A DNA stretch of 64,000 bases. It comes from Siphonodentalium dalli. Its lineage: Eukaryota > Mollusca > Scaphopoda > Gadilida > Siphonodentaliidae. The notes under the pieces were generated by a model. It was not told the DNA's origin. It was given only the letters and a program-made list of their open reading frames with translations, and searched no databases. The stretch lies in contig CP136063.1 in assembly GCA_032622095.1 (NCBI GenBank), positions 65,981,897 to 66,045,896 on the forward strand, in the 5' to 3' direction. Below are positions 11,351 through 21,572 of this stretch, in pieces (the first letter of the stretch is position 1; every line of letters starts with the position of its first letter). The translations under genes were made by a program, and so were the position numbers.

Positions 11351-12020
11351 ATGGCCGACCAAATCCGAAAAATTAAAGTGCTAATATTCGGTTCATCCCA
11401 CGTGAAAAGGCTGGCGGCATCACTATACAAACAATAAATTCCAGTTTATAATAAACTTAACATTCCGGAGAAAGTCGGATCGGAAATGTTCAAAGAGAAC
11501 TCCAGAACAGCATTGGAATTAGATAGTACAAATGTGACAGTTGAGACCTGTGGCATTAGTGTTTTATATTGACACCAAATTAAAGAATCCACAAAGCTTC
11601 GAGTTAACGAATTCCGTGCCAACATTCTGGTTTTAATGTGTGCTGGGAATGACCTATCACTAAAATCTCCTGGCAACGTCTTTGATATTATAGTGGAGAG
11701 TATCAATGAATCAACATCGGACACTAAGTCATGATTGTTACGAATACAATACTCAACAAACACAATAGTGTCCGTGTATAATGATAAAGTACAAGAACTG
11801 AACTCTCGACTCAGGAGCAGTTTACATGGGGCATCACCCAAAGCATATAATTGGCCGCTAAGAAGGCTTTCAAATTTCATACATATGGAGATAAATAAAA
11901 CTGTTCTAGATTCTGATAAATAAGTGCATTTAAATGAATGCAGACAACAGTGCCTCAGTCGTAATGTGAAGCAAGCCATCGTTGATGGTCTGAATGAATT
12001 TGTTAGCAGTATTTATTGTG
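11351..12020 (+). pseudogene. SGNH/GDSL-hydrolase-like pseudogene
   Basis: A single frame from ATG 11351 to about 12015 reads KVLIFGSSHVKRLAASL (the GDS-like nucleophile Ser block), ILVLMCAGNDLSL (the G-x-N-D block with the oxyanion Asn) and, near the end, VHLNECRQQCL (the D-x-x-H-type block, with His in VHLN). It is interrupted by four in-frame stops (TAA 11435, TGA 11570, TGA 11732, TAA 11921) but no frameshift, so decay was by substitution only. Related single-domain SGNH proteins are common in invertebrate mobile-element neighbourhoods; whether this one is host- or TE-derived is open. Exons at 12082 and 12451 probably belong to the same unit. Confidence 0.55.
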
Positions 12021-12081
12021 TAGTCGCGATAATTTCATACTATTTTTTTCTCGACAATAAAAATATTCATTTTATATACAG

Positions 12082-12150
12082 GTCAGACGTATTCTGTTCC
12101 CACGTCCGATGACAGCCCTTCGTGATGCCCTACATGAAGCCCTTAATAGT
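12082..12150 (+). CDS. Candidate exon following the SGNH-like unit
   Basis: Acceptor 'tttatatacag' (to 12081) and donor 'aatagt|gtaagc' (12151) bound 23 codons reading VRRILFPRPMTALRDALHEA, phase 0 on both sides. The following exon (12451) also starts in phase 0 and stays open, which supports the pairing. The donor of the preceding exon is unclear. Confidence 0.5.
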
Positions 12151-12450
12151 GTAAGCACATATTACGGATTCGAAATATTTGGTCTGTCTTTTTACTCCCC
12201 CCTTTTAAGAATATATGAAATATAACAAAACGTATTTGACCCTCTAAACCCCATTTTCGTTGATACTCCCCCACACAAGGACGGGGTGGTGAAACCGTAA
12301 ACACATATTATTTTATGTTTTAATATTTGACCCCCGCACCACCATTACCCTTTTAATAATATATGAGAACATTGTGTAAATATATTACACGTTATACATT
12401 CTATAATGACGAAAGAGAATAAACTAACCCCCACCCCCTTTTATTGACAG

Positions 12451-12774
12451 GACGCCGAGGATATATTAGATACCACGGTTGAGTGGTTATTAGAACCATG
12501 GGTGTCCGATGTGTCTGATGAAGAAGCAGAAGTGTTATTAGGGGGCGATATTGACGGTGTCCAAGCTGTGAGCGACGAGGACGAGACGGCACTCCTCGCC
12601 GAGTCAGATATAGATGAGGATGCCTTGCTGGCAGATACAGAGGGGTGCGAGTACGACTCCTGAGAGGGGGCCCTCCCCCAAGAGAGCTCGACAGACAAGC
12701 GACGAGACGGTCGCGGAGGAGGAAGACTGCGATCACGATTCAGATGAGGGTTCCGCCCCTAAGAAAGTTGAAAG
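12451..12774 (+). pseudogene. Terminal exon, acidic C-terminus (copy 1)
   Basis: Acceptor 'ttattgacag' ends at 12450. The frame is open for 70 codons (EDILDTTVEWLLEPWVSDVS, then many Asp/Glu) to a TGA at 12661. Beyond it, shifting one base, the frame continues with GPSPKRARQTSDETV and EEEDCDHDSDEG to a TAA at about 12780. The duplicate at 18.2 kb keeps that junction in frame, so copy 1 has a 1-bp indel. The product would be an acidic tail with a basic SPKRAR cluster. A poly(A) signal follows at 12777. Confidence 0.55.
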
Positions 12775-12776
12775 AG

Positions 12777-12782
12777 AATAAA
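12777..12782 (+). terminator. Polyadenylation signal AATAAA
   Basis: AATAAA immediately downstream of the acidic terminal exon, and also conserved in the duplicate copy near 18517. Position fits a 3' end. Confidence 0.45.
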
Positions 12783-13096
12783 AAATTTTGTTTCTAAACC
12801 AGCCATGCCCAGGTAAGGTTGTAATGCCAGTCCACAGCCGGGGTAAATTCGTGATGGGAATTCCAGAACAAACACTAGTGGATCATAAAATGTTGAAAAT
12901 AAGCTCGAAACTGAAACTTATTTGTGTCCCAATAATTTTGTAAATCTTATTTACAATAAAATATGTTTAAACCATACTGACTCACTACAAATCATTGCTT
13001 GAGTATATGTCAAAATACTAACTCAACTACAAATTATTTCAGAGTGTATATCAAGCAGATATTGCAAAATCTTTTAAGGTAATCTGGTCTCTTTTA

Positions 13097-13323
13097 CAGT
13101 AATGCCCTAAATTATCGACTCCTTAACCACAGCAGAATTATAAGTAATTTTTCAAGATTTAGTCTGAAATATGGCTTGTTACCATTCATCTGAAAGCTCT
13201 TATCTGAAAGCTCTTACAGAGAGCTTTCCGATGAATGGCAACAAGCCATATTTCTGACTAAATCCGGAAGAAATATCCATAATTCTGCTGTGGTTAGGGA
13301 GTTGATTATTTAGGACATTACTG
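13097..13323. mobile_element. Tc1/mariner-type hairpin MITE
   Basis: Starts CAGTAATGCCCTAAATTATC and ends with a matching inverted CATTACTG, flanked by TA on both sides. The two halves are imperfect reverse complements meeting at 'gaaagctctta...agagctttcc'. Related copies lie at 24974, 25794, 27602, 39325 and 60587. Confidence 0.8.
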
Positions 13324-13379
13324 TATATATGATATTTGTACTACTCTATCTGGTAATGACCATGCTGGAAATGCATGTA

Positions 13380-13745
13380 ACATGAACACAGACCAATCGA
13401 TCATGCTTTCGTCTTGATATGGATTCAGGTAGGTATTGTATAGTGGAACATACAACTTTAACACAATGGTGATAATTCAAATTGAAGATTAAGCAAGCTT
13501 ATTTCTAACCTTTATTTTCATATTTTCATATGTCAATGCATCATCCAAAAATTAGACAGATTAAGGGAGCTAATCCAGCGGATTTGCTGAATAAGGCTCT
13601 GATGTACGCGCCATCCACAGGCAGATTAAGTGTGTTAACACAGTCGGATTTTTTAATAAGGCTCTGGTGTATGTGTCGTCCACAGGCAGATTAAGGGAGA
13701 TAACCCAGCCTGGTTGTTACTAGCAGACACTCTATACACAGCCTT
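13380..13745. repeat. Dispersed repeat containing the 64-bp minisatellite (copy 2)
   Basis: Three units with 'cacaggcagattaa' or close variants, then the same 'tagcagacactctatacac' tail as at 575-965. The leader 'gaccaatcgatcatgctttc' also matches. Confidence 0.75.
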
Positions 13746-13961
13746 CATCCTGCGTAAAATACTGATCACGAATTTGTGGCTTCTGGGTAATATTGTACCA
13801 GAGGCCAGACGGCGATAGAAAATTAGTACTGATCAACATGATCAGTAGCCGAATCAGTTTAGTATTGTTCATGCAATATGACAGTATACTCCAGGTGCAT
13901 ACAAAGTCTTTTTTTCAACGGAAGTCACCAATGCATCTTTGTAATGTTGGTGGTACATATG

Positions 13962-14062
13962 TTGTACAATACAACATAACAGGGAGAATGGCGTTGCACT
14001 GCACCAGCACAGTTGACAATACAACATAACAGGGAGAATGGCGTTGCACCAGCACAGGTGAT
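13962..14062. repeat. Tandem duplication of about 50 bp
   Basis: 'caatacaacataacagggag' followed by 'aatggcgttgcac' and 'caccagcacag' occurs twice in a row. Confidence 0.75.
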
Positions 14063-14208
14063 AATAACATGTCGAAGTATTTCTATTGAGAACTTGCTCC
14101 CATCGCATATCATCCCAAGTTTAATATACAAAGACTATGATATGCGGAAGCCTACCAAGAAGCAATGACTAAAGCCTGAGCTGATTCTATGGAGTGAGTT
14201 GCAAGGTG

Positions 14209-14514
14209 TTAACCCTTTACCCAACGCATTATCTTATATATGCGAGTCGACCATAGGTCGCCTCGCATATATAAGAGAATGCATTGGCTTAACACATTAA
14301 AAATTATAAAATTGTTAAAGAATGTAAGAAAAAAATGGTAATTTTTTTTTTTTTTAGGCCAATGCATTGGCACAGGGCATAACTGTAACTATCACAATGT
14401 GGTCAATGAGCCGGTTCCAATGATATCGATATTTGTATGGTTCTATTGAGACAGACCGAAGATATTTTAGGCTGTTGAAGCTTTATTTGGCCGGTTTGTT
14501 GGGTAAAGGGTTAA
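14209..14514. mobile_element. piggyBac-type MITE family A
   Basis: TTAA at 14209-14212 and 14511-14514, with ends CCCTTTACCCAAC and its inverted partner GTTGGGTAAAGGG. The left palindrome module (14221-14287) is present, but the right one is reduced to CCAATGCATTGG (14359-14370). Otherwise matches 30481-30880. Confidence 0.88.
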
Positions 14515-16340
14515 AACGGTTATGCTAGTGGTCTTTGATTGAAAATAAAAATTGTCAAGATGAGGTTGTTCGAGCTGGTAGAGAACTATGTTGCCATGAT
14601 TGTGTCAAGAGTTAATAAATCCCCCCTAAATCTTTGTAACTGCATGTACAGATCATTAATTATTGCATGCCTGGAAAAATATACCACAATACATAGACTT
14701 TGACATAATCACGCTAATTATGAGATATGTGGTCAATGAGTAGGCTTCGGCAAATTTCTAAAACATGTTAAAACATTTATACAATCTGTAGTGTCTTTAG
14801 GTTTCCTCCCCAGTAGAATAAGTTATTCTGAGCCATCCTGTAATATCCAGTCAGTGTGTCCCCAGACAGGGCAGATTAGCTTCATGTCTAATGGGTTTGG
14901 CCCAGATCTGGGCCAGCAATCTGGGACAATTAGCAATCAGTTTGCCCCAACCTGGTTTAGCATGGAGTGGGGATTATGATCTTCCAGAGTGTGACTGAGT
15001 GGCACAAGCTTGCCCTGCATGCATCTAATCCCCTGAATGCCTGAGGTCACTTGGTTGGGACAGGGGCTGATAACATTCAGTTGGTATTCAAGATCTCTTA
15101 TGGAAACTTGTAATTGCTGGACAAGCAGACAAAGAAGCCAGCGCTGGCCAAAGATGGACCTGGTTGTAAAAGGTAACTAATCTATAAGAGATCAAAGGGT
15201 TTTAGTGTGGCAAGATATACATTGCATCATTTATTATTCTCCGTCCTGTAAATTAGTTTTGATCCAAGTTCCAATATGGTATAACCATTTGGCTGCTTGG
15301 TCTAACTTGTCACCTTGAATTAGACCCCGAAGCCACGACAAATAGTTTTCATGGCTGGCTTAACCGATTTTCGTGGCTGGTCAGCTAGCTAAGCCGGCTC
15401 AGTCACGACGTTCGTGGCTGACGAAATATGGCGGCTCAGCCGGCTGAGATGTTGGCATTCAGCGTATTCTCGTTTCCGAAATGTTCCTAATCCCCTTTAC
15501 CGGTTATAAATGCCGTTTCTTTAGCGTTTGTGGTGAACCCGTAGAATTCCAGACCACACATAATCTTTTGATGTTGGGCTTTTCCATTATGGTGAAAATT
15601 CACGAAGGACTGGTATGGATATACTATGTAGTTTCCCATCGAATCAGTATAAGTAGTTACATTTGGGACTTCTGTCGACTTCAGACTGCTACCATCACTG
15701 CCATCTTGCGATATATGCATGCATCATTGAATGATGAACCCGATAGTAGTGATATATAATATTTCAAACTATTTTTTTCTATTCTTATGTGTATATATTG
15801 ACAAATGCTAGCGATGTCCGAGACTGGGTGTTGTCGATATAAACAATTTATATTTTAACCCTTTCAATACCAAATGGATGCGCCCATTCAGTTATATGAA
15901 AGCATGCATTTGGGATAGTCTATTCCACACTAAGGGGCCCGGTGTTCACCGTGTTCTGATAATATAACAACCATGCCGTGTCCATGCGAGTATATGCCAA
16001 TATTAGGCAATGTGGTTTAGTTCTTTGCGATTCACAGTACAGTTGTGCTTGACATATAATCCCATGCACACGGCTCAGCCATTTTACAATTCCGGTGGCG
16101 GAGATTTTTTAATGTGGCTGGCGTTAGAGATAATATGGCTGGCGGCGGCTTGTGGCCAATATGGCTGGCGGTGGCGGCTTGCGATGGCGGCTTCGGGCTC
16201 TACCTTGAATCAACTTATGGTTTTAGTTATCTCAAATTTAGTTTAGCAATTTCATAACATCAAAGATCCAAATTATTATATCCAACTTAGCCCAGTTAGA
16301 CTCACTCTAGTAGTGGAGTCTATATTTCTATTAATATCGT
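14515..16340. other. No recognisable gene; GGC-rich patches
   Basis: Open frames are short and unsupported. A TTAACCCTTTCAATACCAAA string near 15858 resembles one family B MITE end but has no partner. 15370-15450 and 16090-16200 hold local repeats of 'cggctgag' and 'atggctggcgg' type. Confidence 0.4.
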
Positions 16341-16344
16341 ATTC

Positions 16345-16575
16345 TTAACCCTTTGAGTGCCAGGGGCCGATATTATCGGCCCTAAACCTACACAATAAGT
16401 CTGTTAAAGAATATAATAAAATATATTTAAATTGTAAAAAAAAAAAAAATGTTAAGCCAATACATTCTCTTATATATGCGAGGCGACCTATGGTCGACTC
16501 GCATATATAAGAGAATGCATTGGCACAGGGTATATGGGTTGATACAAAAATCGGACCTGGCACTCAAAGGGTTAA
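16345..16575. mobile_element. piggyBac-type MITE family B
   Basis: TTAA at 16345-16348 and 16572-16575, with CCCTTTGAGTGCCAGG facing CCTGGCACTCAAAGGG. The palindrome module (16457-16523) is in the opposite orientation to the copy at 8749 and is followed by 'cacaggg'. Confidence 0.88.
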
Positions 16576-16783
16576 GATGATTACTTAATTGTTGCTGATA
16601 AACTAAACTGGTGGTAGAAACCGAGGCAATAAAGAACATCGCTGTATTTAGATGCCTGCTATAACTAGGTCGCAGCAACAACAACTTGACGACCAACAAC
16701 AACAGGAAGATCAACAACCGGACATCATCCCGACTTCTTCAAGTAGAGCAAGCCTATCAATGCTAAACCATTTCTCCCAATTC

Positions 16784-17450
16784 AATGAAAACTGACAATG
16801 TTACACTTTTTCTAGAAAAGTTTGCTGAGATCTCAAACCTACTCCAGTTGACTGATAATAACAAATTGCTTATCCTTCCGATCCTTTTTTGCGGAACGGC
16901 CAAAGACTGGTACAGGTCTTTATCACAGACATCAAACAGGACTACATGTATGTGCACCTTGGACAAGATGTTGTGGAGCACATTAAAGTGTGCGAAACAC
17001 TGAAGAATATGGAGCTGTTAAACACAGCTCACAGGAAGATCGCCCTGTCAGTGATTACATGGTTGCAGTACGATCAAAGGCCACAGATCTCGGCTTAACA
17101 AATTATTTAGACACTAACATCCATGCAATTGTGGCTTGTTGTAAAAAAAAAATCCAGAGAGTTAGATTTTTTGGCCGACTTTGACAATGTACCAACAAAT
17201 CAGAGTAGATGGAGCACCAGTGTTTAAATCTAATGCATCATTTTTATTGGTCAATGAGAGACCAACAGATAAACGTGGCTCACAGGAAGATCGCCCTGTC
17301 AGTGATTACATGGTTGCAGTACGATCAAAGGCCACAGATCTCGGCTTAACAAATTATTTAGACACAAACATCCATGCAATTGTGGCTTGTAAAAACGTGG
17401 GATATTATATGAAGTTACATTCTCTGTGGTTGGGCCATCAAAGCTGAATC
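16784..17450 (+). pseudogene. LTR-retrotransposon Gag fragment
   Basis: Pieces in shifting frames read FLEKFAEISNLLQLTDNNKL, LFCGTAKDWYRSL (a W-Y-x-x-L block) and QEDRPVSDYMVAVRSKATDL, a pattern typical of Ty3/Gypsy-like Gag capsid regions. No protease, reverse transcriptase or LTR was seen nearby. The fragment is frame-broken and contains an internal duplication (17029-17142 and 17278-17391). Confidence 0.5.
17029..17391. repeat. 114-bp direct duplication inside the Gag fragment
   Basis: 'cacaggaagatcgccctgtc...attgtggcttgt' is at 17029-17142 and again at 17278-17391, nearly identical, with 135 bp of different sequence between. Near-identity suggests a recent event. Confidence 0.8.
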
Positions 17451-17459
17451 TGAATATTT

Positions 17460-18150
17460 TTATGAAAATGGGGAAAGAGATCAAAGAGGGATGGTGGAGC
17501 TCATTGCAGCGATGAGTTGGCTGAGCCACGAAATACAAGATGTCACCTCAGCATATAGTTTAAGGTTGTCCAGATGTCAGTATTTACAAAATTTCAATTG
17601 CCGTAGGCTGAATTATAAGAGAAGAGTTTTCACTTGCTTGATTGGCAAGGTAGGTGAAAGAAATTAAGAAGCTGATCCATTTGGTTAACTACCAAATTGT
17701 GCCCGTGGAAGCACTGGTTGTTTACCAGGTGAACGTTGTGTAACCATTGCCAGTGCACGTTGTGCAGCCAATACAAAAATTAAGTATTTTCAGCGATTCG
17801 GAACTGCAACACCACGCCCCCACCCCCCTTTGAAGTATAGCATCAAGGAAACATCCACCATTTTTGCTGTGATCTATCACAGACTGGAATTTGCTCCATA
17901 TATTAATTTGGATTGTTGATTTATAAATAGTGGGGATTTAGCAATTATAAGAGCTTTAATAACTTATGAGAGGACCGTGGATCTTCAGAAAGTAACAGCA
18001 ACAACACCTGTTTGGGATCTAATTCTATATTATGATTTTGTACAAGTCATACCCTGATGCGGGAGAACAAATGTTATGAATATGATGAAAATATTTGAAT
18101 GATGAATCAATAGAACATGAATGATATAAGTAGGCAATAGAAGTTATAGA
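17460..18150. other. No recognisable gene
   Basis: Only short frames; nothing shared with other parts of the window was noticed. Confidence 0.4.
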
Positions 18151-18157
18151 ACAGTTA

Positions 18158-18540
18158 TGCATTCTATAATGACTAAAGAGAATATCTTAACTAACCCCCA
18201 CCCCCTTTTATTGACAGGACGCCGAGGATATATTAGATAGCACGGTTGAGTGGTTATTAGAACCATGGGTGTCCGATGTGTGATGAAGAAGCAGAAGTGT
18301 TATTAGGGGGCGATATTGACGGTGTCCAAGCTGTGAGCGACGAGGACGAGGCGGCACTCCTCGCCGAGTCAGATATAGATGATGCCTTGCTGGCAGATAC
18401 AGAGGGGTGAGAGTACGACCTCGGAGAGGGGCCCTCCCCCAAGAGAGCTCGACAGACAAGCGACGAGACGGTCGGGGAGGAGGAAGACTGCGATCACGAT
18501 TCAGATGAGGGTTCCGAGAATAAAAATTTTTGTTTCTAAA
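18158..18540 (+). pseudogene. Duplicate of the acidic terminal exon (copy 2)
   Basis: Matches 12393-12799 at DNA level, including the end of the upstream intron ('tgcattctataatgac', 'ccccctttta'), so it arose by DNA duplication, not from mRNA. It carries a 2-bp deletion (GTGTCTGAT to GTGTGAT near 18279), a 3-bp loss in the IDEDA region and a 19-bp loss near the end. The EYDLGEGPSPKRAR junction is intact here. The match ends at the same 'tttgtttctaaac' downstream of AATAAA. Confidence 0.7.
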
Positions 18541-19559
18541 CAGTTTGTTTATGGATTATTTTCAAAAACAGGTAGGGTAAAATATTTTTGTAGTGTTATA
18601 TGCATATACGTGGACACTATAGAAGTTATAGAACAGTTATGCATTCTACCTTGTAGATATTATATATGAAGTGTAAATATCCTGATATTTTTGAATTGTC
18701 GAGAAGTCACCAGATTATGTTATATATGTCAACTGAAGCTCAACATTGCATAGATGAATGTATTATGATCGTTAACACCAGCTTTAATTTTAGTTACTTA
18801 GAACTAATACTTGACACTGCCTATAAGGCTAAGATACTGGATTGAATTAGTTATTGACACCGCCATATATGGCTATAATTAGTTACTTGGAACTAATATT
18901 TAACACCGCCTAAAAGGCTAGAAATATGGTTCCTTGAGTTATACCTTATGAATCATCTGAACAGAACACTATTAGGAATTAGACCATGTACTTGGTTCCC
19001 TAACTATCCTTTGTGTAGGAATATTTATCTAGCCCTTCTCGTTGAATCATCCATAATGTGGATGTGCAACTAATTCATAAATATCTGAGTAGGATTAACT
19101 TAATTGAATTGAAGACATGACATAAAATACTCCTACTGGTTATAAAATATGTATTGTTATATTTCAACATATGAACCTGAAATTAGCACTAATATAAAAT
19201 TTGCCATGTAGAAATTAAGTCATGATCATAGGGCTAAAGTCATAAACCTAATAAATAAAGAATATATATATAACTTAACTTTCGTTTGTAGTCCCATGAA
19301 TCCATTATCGTAGTTTCAACTGCCTTCCTCATCGTTTCCAAAAACTGACTGCCTTCTTGGTCAAAATTAAGACTTATTTATCCTATGGGATAATACTTTC
19401 ATTGGTCCATGTATTTACAATAGGTGTAATATTTGTCAATTATGTCAAAGCCGAAGTGATGGTGAAGTTTGATTAGATTAGGTGCTGATTGCCACCTGCC
19501 AGGGGCAAGGTGGTAATTACCTCAGTTACCATATAATTAATTGACCTGTGTTAGGTAAG
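18541..19559. other. No recognisable gene; short degenerate repeats
   Basis: 'cttagaactaatacttgacac(tg/cg)cctataaggct' recurs about three times in 18790-18920. No coding content. Confidence 0.45.
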
Positions 19560-20417
19560 TCTCTTTAATTAGATCAATGGACTGGTCAAATCATCTCATC
19601 TGAATCTTCCCAGCAGTGTCTTCCCGAGACTGAAAAATAGAGCCAAATCTTCTTGTGACCGAATCTTCTCACCCCCCCCCCCCCTCCCTAATTTGAGAGT
19701 CGGGGTTTAATAAATACAAGTAAAGTGCACGATTGTGCTTTCAAACCGAATAATTTACACAATGTCACTTTAAATCATCCAAGTGTTAAATACATAATTT
19801 GAAGCAAAATATGCCATTGACAAATTACAATTAAAATATAAAAATGGCAATTGCGATAACACAATTTAACTTTGATGAAGAAATGAGTAAATGAGGTTTC
19901 ATTTTTAGAAACACTTTGACCGATATAAATATGGCTAATATAAAATATCCAGAAATATTTTTTTAGCAATTTGCACCAACCCCAAGTTTCACAGCATGGG
20001 TACATGTAAATGCAAAAAAAATAACTCCATTCCACAAGAAAATAAGTAAAACCCTTTAAACAGTGTTGAAATAAGACTTGGCTACAACAATGTAGCAATC
20101 GTGCATCTGGATGCGATGTGACAAACACAAACTGAAGAGGTCTGGTATTGCACGACCAAATCCACGTGGGTTGATGCCAACAGAACGTGTCAAAATGCAG
20201 GAGGAAGTTTGGCGACAACTCTTAACAAACAAGGACTGAGTAATGCGAGATTGAGCCTCTCTGATGGAGACCAGGTGTGGATTGATAAAAACTCGGAAGA
20301 AGTGTAATATAATTCTGGCATGCTCTAACTGTAACATTTACCACTCTGCAGCCATAAATAAGCTGTCTGAGGTTTTCCAACTCGAAAACTACAAACTGTG
20401 ACAAACTCTGTAAAATC

Positions 20418-21459
20418 AGCTGAATAGGTCACTCTCATCGGTTTCTGTGATAAAGTTACCCAGGTTGGAGAGAAATGTGATAAAGTTACCCAAGTTTATG
20501 GGGCGCCATCCCTGCAAATATTCGCCATACGGAGATATATCCTTGGATCCAAGCAGATATCTATCGCATTATGGAGATAGCTGCTTGAAAAATATTTCAA
20601 GGAGATATCTCCATATTCCGAACGGATATCTGCTTGGATGTATTTCGATCATAGAAATGGAAATCATTAATATTTCATGGCCGCGGTTTTCCAAGGAGAT
20701 ATCTCCTTAATACAAGCAGATATCTGCTTGGAATATTTTCAAGGAGATATCAGCTTGGAATATGGAGATATCTCCTTGGGTCCAAGGAGATATCTCGTTG
20801 AAAACTATTTCAAGGAGATATCTCCATAATCCGAGCAGATATCTGCTTGGATCCAAGGAGATATCCTTGGATCCGAGCAGATATCTCCTTGGATTATGGA
20901 GATATCTCCTCGGTTTCAAGGAGATATCTCGTTGGAAATATTTCAAGCAGATATCTCGTAGTTGCGAGGAGATATCTCCTAGGATCCAAGGAGATATCTC
21001 CATAATCCAAGCAGATATCTCCTTGGATCCAAGGAGATATCTCCATAATGGACCATATTCCAAGCAGATATCTGCTAGGAATTGCAATTCCAAGGAGATT
21101 TCTCCTCGAACCGATATCTCCGAAAACGAATATTTGCAGGCATGGCGCCCCAGGTTAAGCAAATCTCACAATACGAACTTGATTCAAAAGTGACTGAGAA
21201 ATACTGTTCAGTTTTGGCAAGTAAAAGCCCTTATTAAGCACACTTTAAGACATATTAGTACTGTAGCTCGTCATTTTGATCGCAAAAATAAATGAATAAT
21301 TGGTTGCTAAACATGAAATATTCTTAACCTGGGTAACTTTATCACAATCCTCTCCAACCTGGGTAACTTTATCAGTTTTGGGAACCTGGGTAACTTTATC
21401 AGTTTTGGGAACCTGGGTAACTTTATCACAGAAAACAGGTGAGAGTGACCTATTCAGCT
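20418..21459. mobile_element. Foldback element with GATATC-palindrome core
   Basis: Ends AGCTGAATAGGTCACTCTC and its inverted partner GAGTGACCTATTCAGCT. Next inside are direct copies of 'aacctgggtaactttatca' (two left, four right, facing each other), then inverted 'gcgccat' edges, and a core of about 600 bp packed with AAGGAGATATCTCCTT-like palindromes. Flanks AAAATC (20412-20417) and AAAATT (21460-21465) look like a 6-bp target duplication with one mismatch; the empty site is seen at about 24560-24575. No transposase. Confidence 0.85.
20525..21125. repeat. Array of GATATC-centred palindromes
   Basis: About twenty GATATC centres embedded in (a)aggagatatctcctt(gg) or (c)agatatctgcttgg units, at irregular spacing of about 20-45 bp. 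Because units are self-complementary, both strands stay open for 140-150 codons (repeating DISLDPSRYLL-like peptides), which is a by-product and not evidence of a gene. Confidence 0.85.
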
Positions 21460-21519
21460 AAAATTAGCATCTCAAGTGAATAAAATAGAACACAAAACTA
21501 AGTGTGTCCTTCCTCCAAT

Positions 21520-21572
21520 CTGACCACAAGGTAAGTGACACAAGGTAAGTGACACAAGGTAAGTGACAACAG
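21520..21572. repeat. Triple 'acacaaggtaagtg' repeat
   Basis: Three tandem 14-bp units, each holding AAGGTAAGTG, a perfect match to the eukaryotic 5' splice-site consensus. Also present in the paralogous block at about 24628-24672. Confidence 0.75.

Noticed and set aside
12401-12736. Minus-strand frames opposite the acidic terminal exon
   Set aside because: The plus strand has an acceptor site, acidic coding sequence, a poly(A) signal and a duplicate with the same frame. The minus frames are shadows.
15856-15960. 'ttaaccctttcaataccaaa' as another family B MITE
   Set aside because: Only one end resembles the family; no matching inverted end or TTAA partner within 500 bp.
16427-16717. Open frames spanning the palindrome modules of MITEs (also 8687-8986, 30606-30911 and 58298-58600)
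   Set aside because: They arise from the palindromes and MITE ends; the peptides (for example LYMRVDHRSPRIYKRMHW) are the same translated module in several places.
20447-21193. Repetitive peptides (DISLDPSRYLL type) as a possible repeat protein
   Set aside because: They are open on both strands as a consequence of self-complementary DNA units and lie within inverted-repeat ends. No start context, splice sites or domain.
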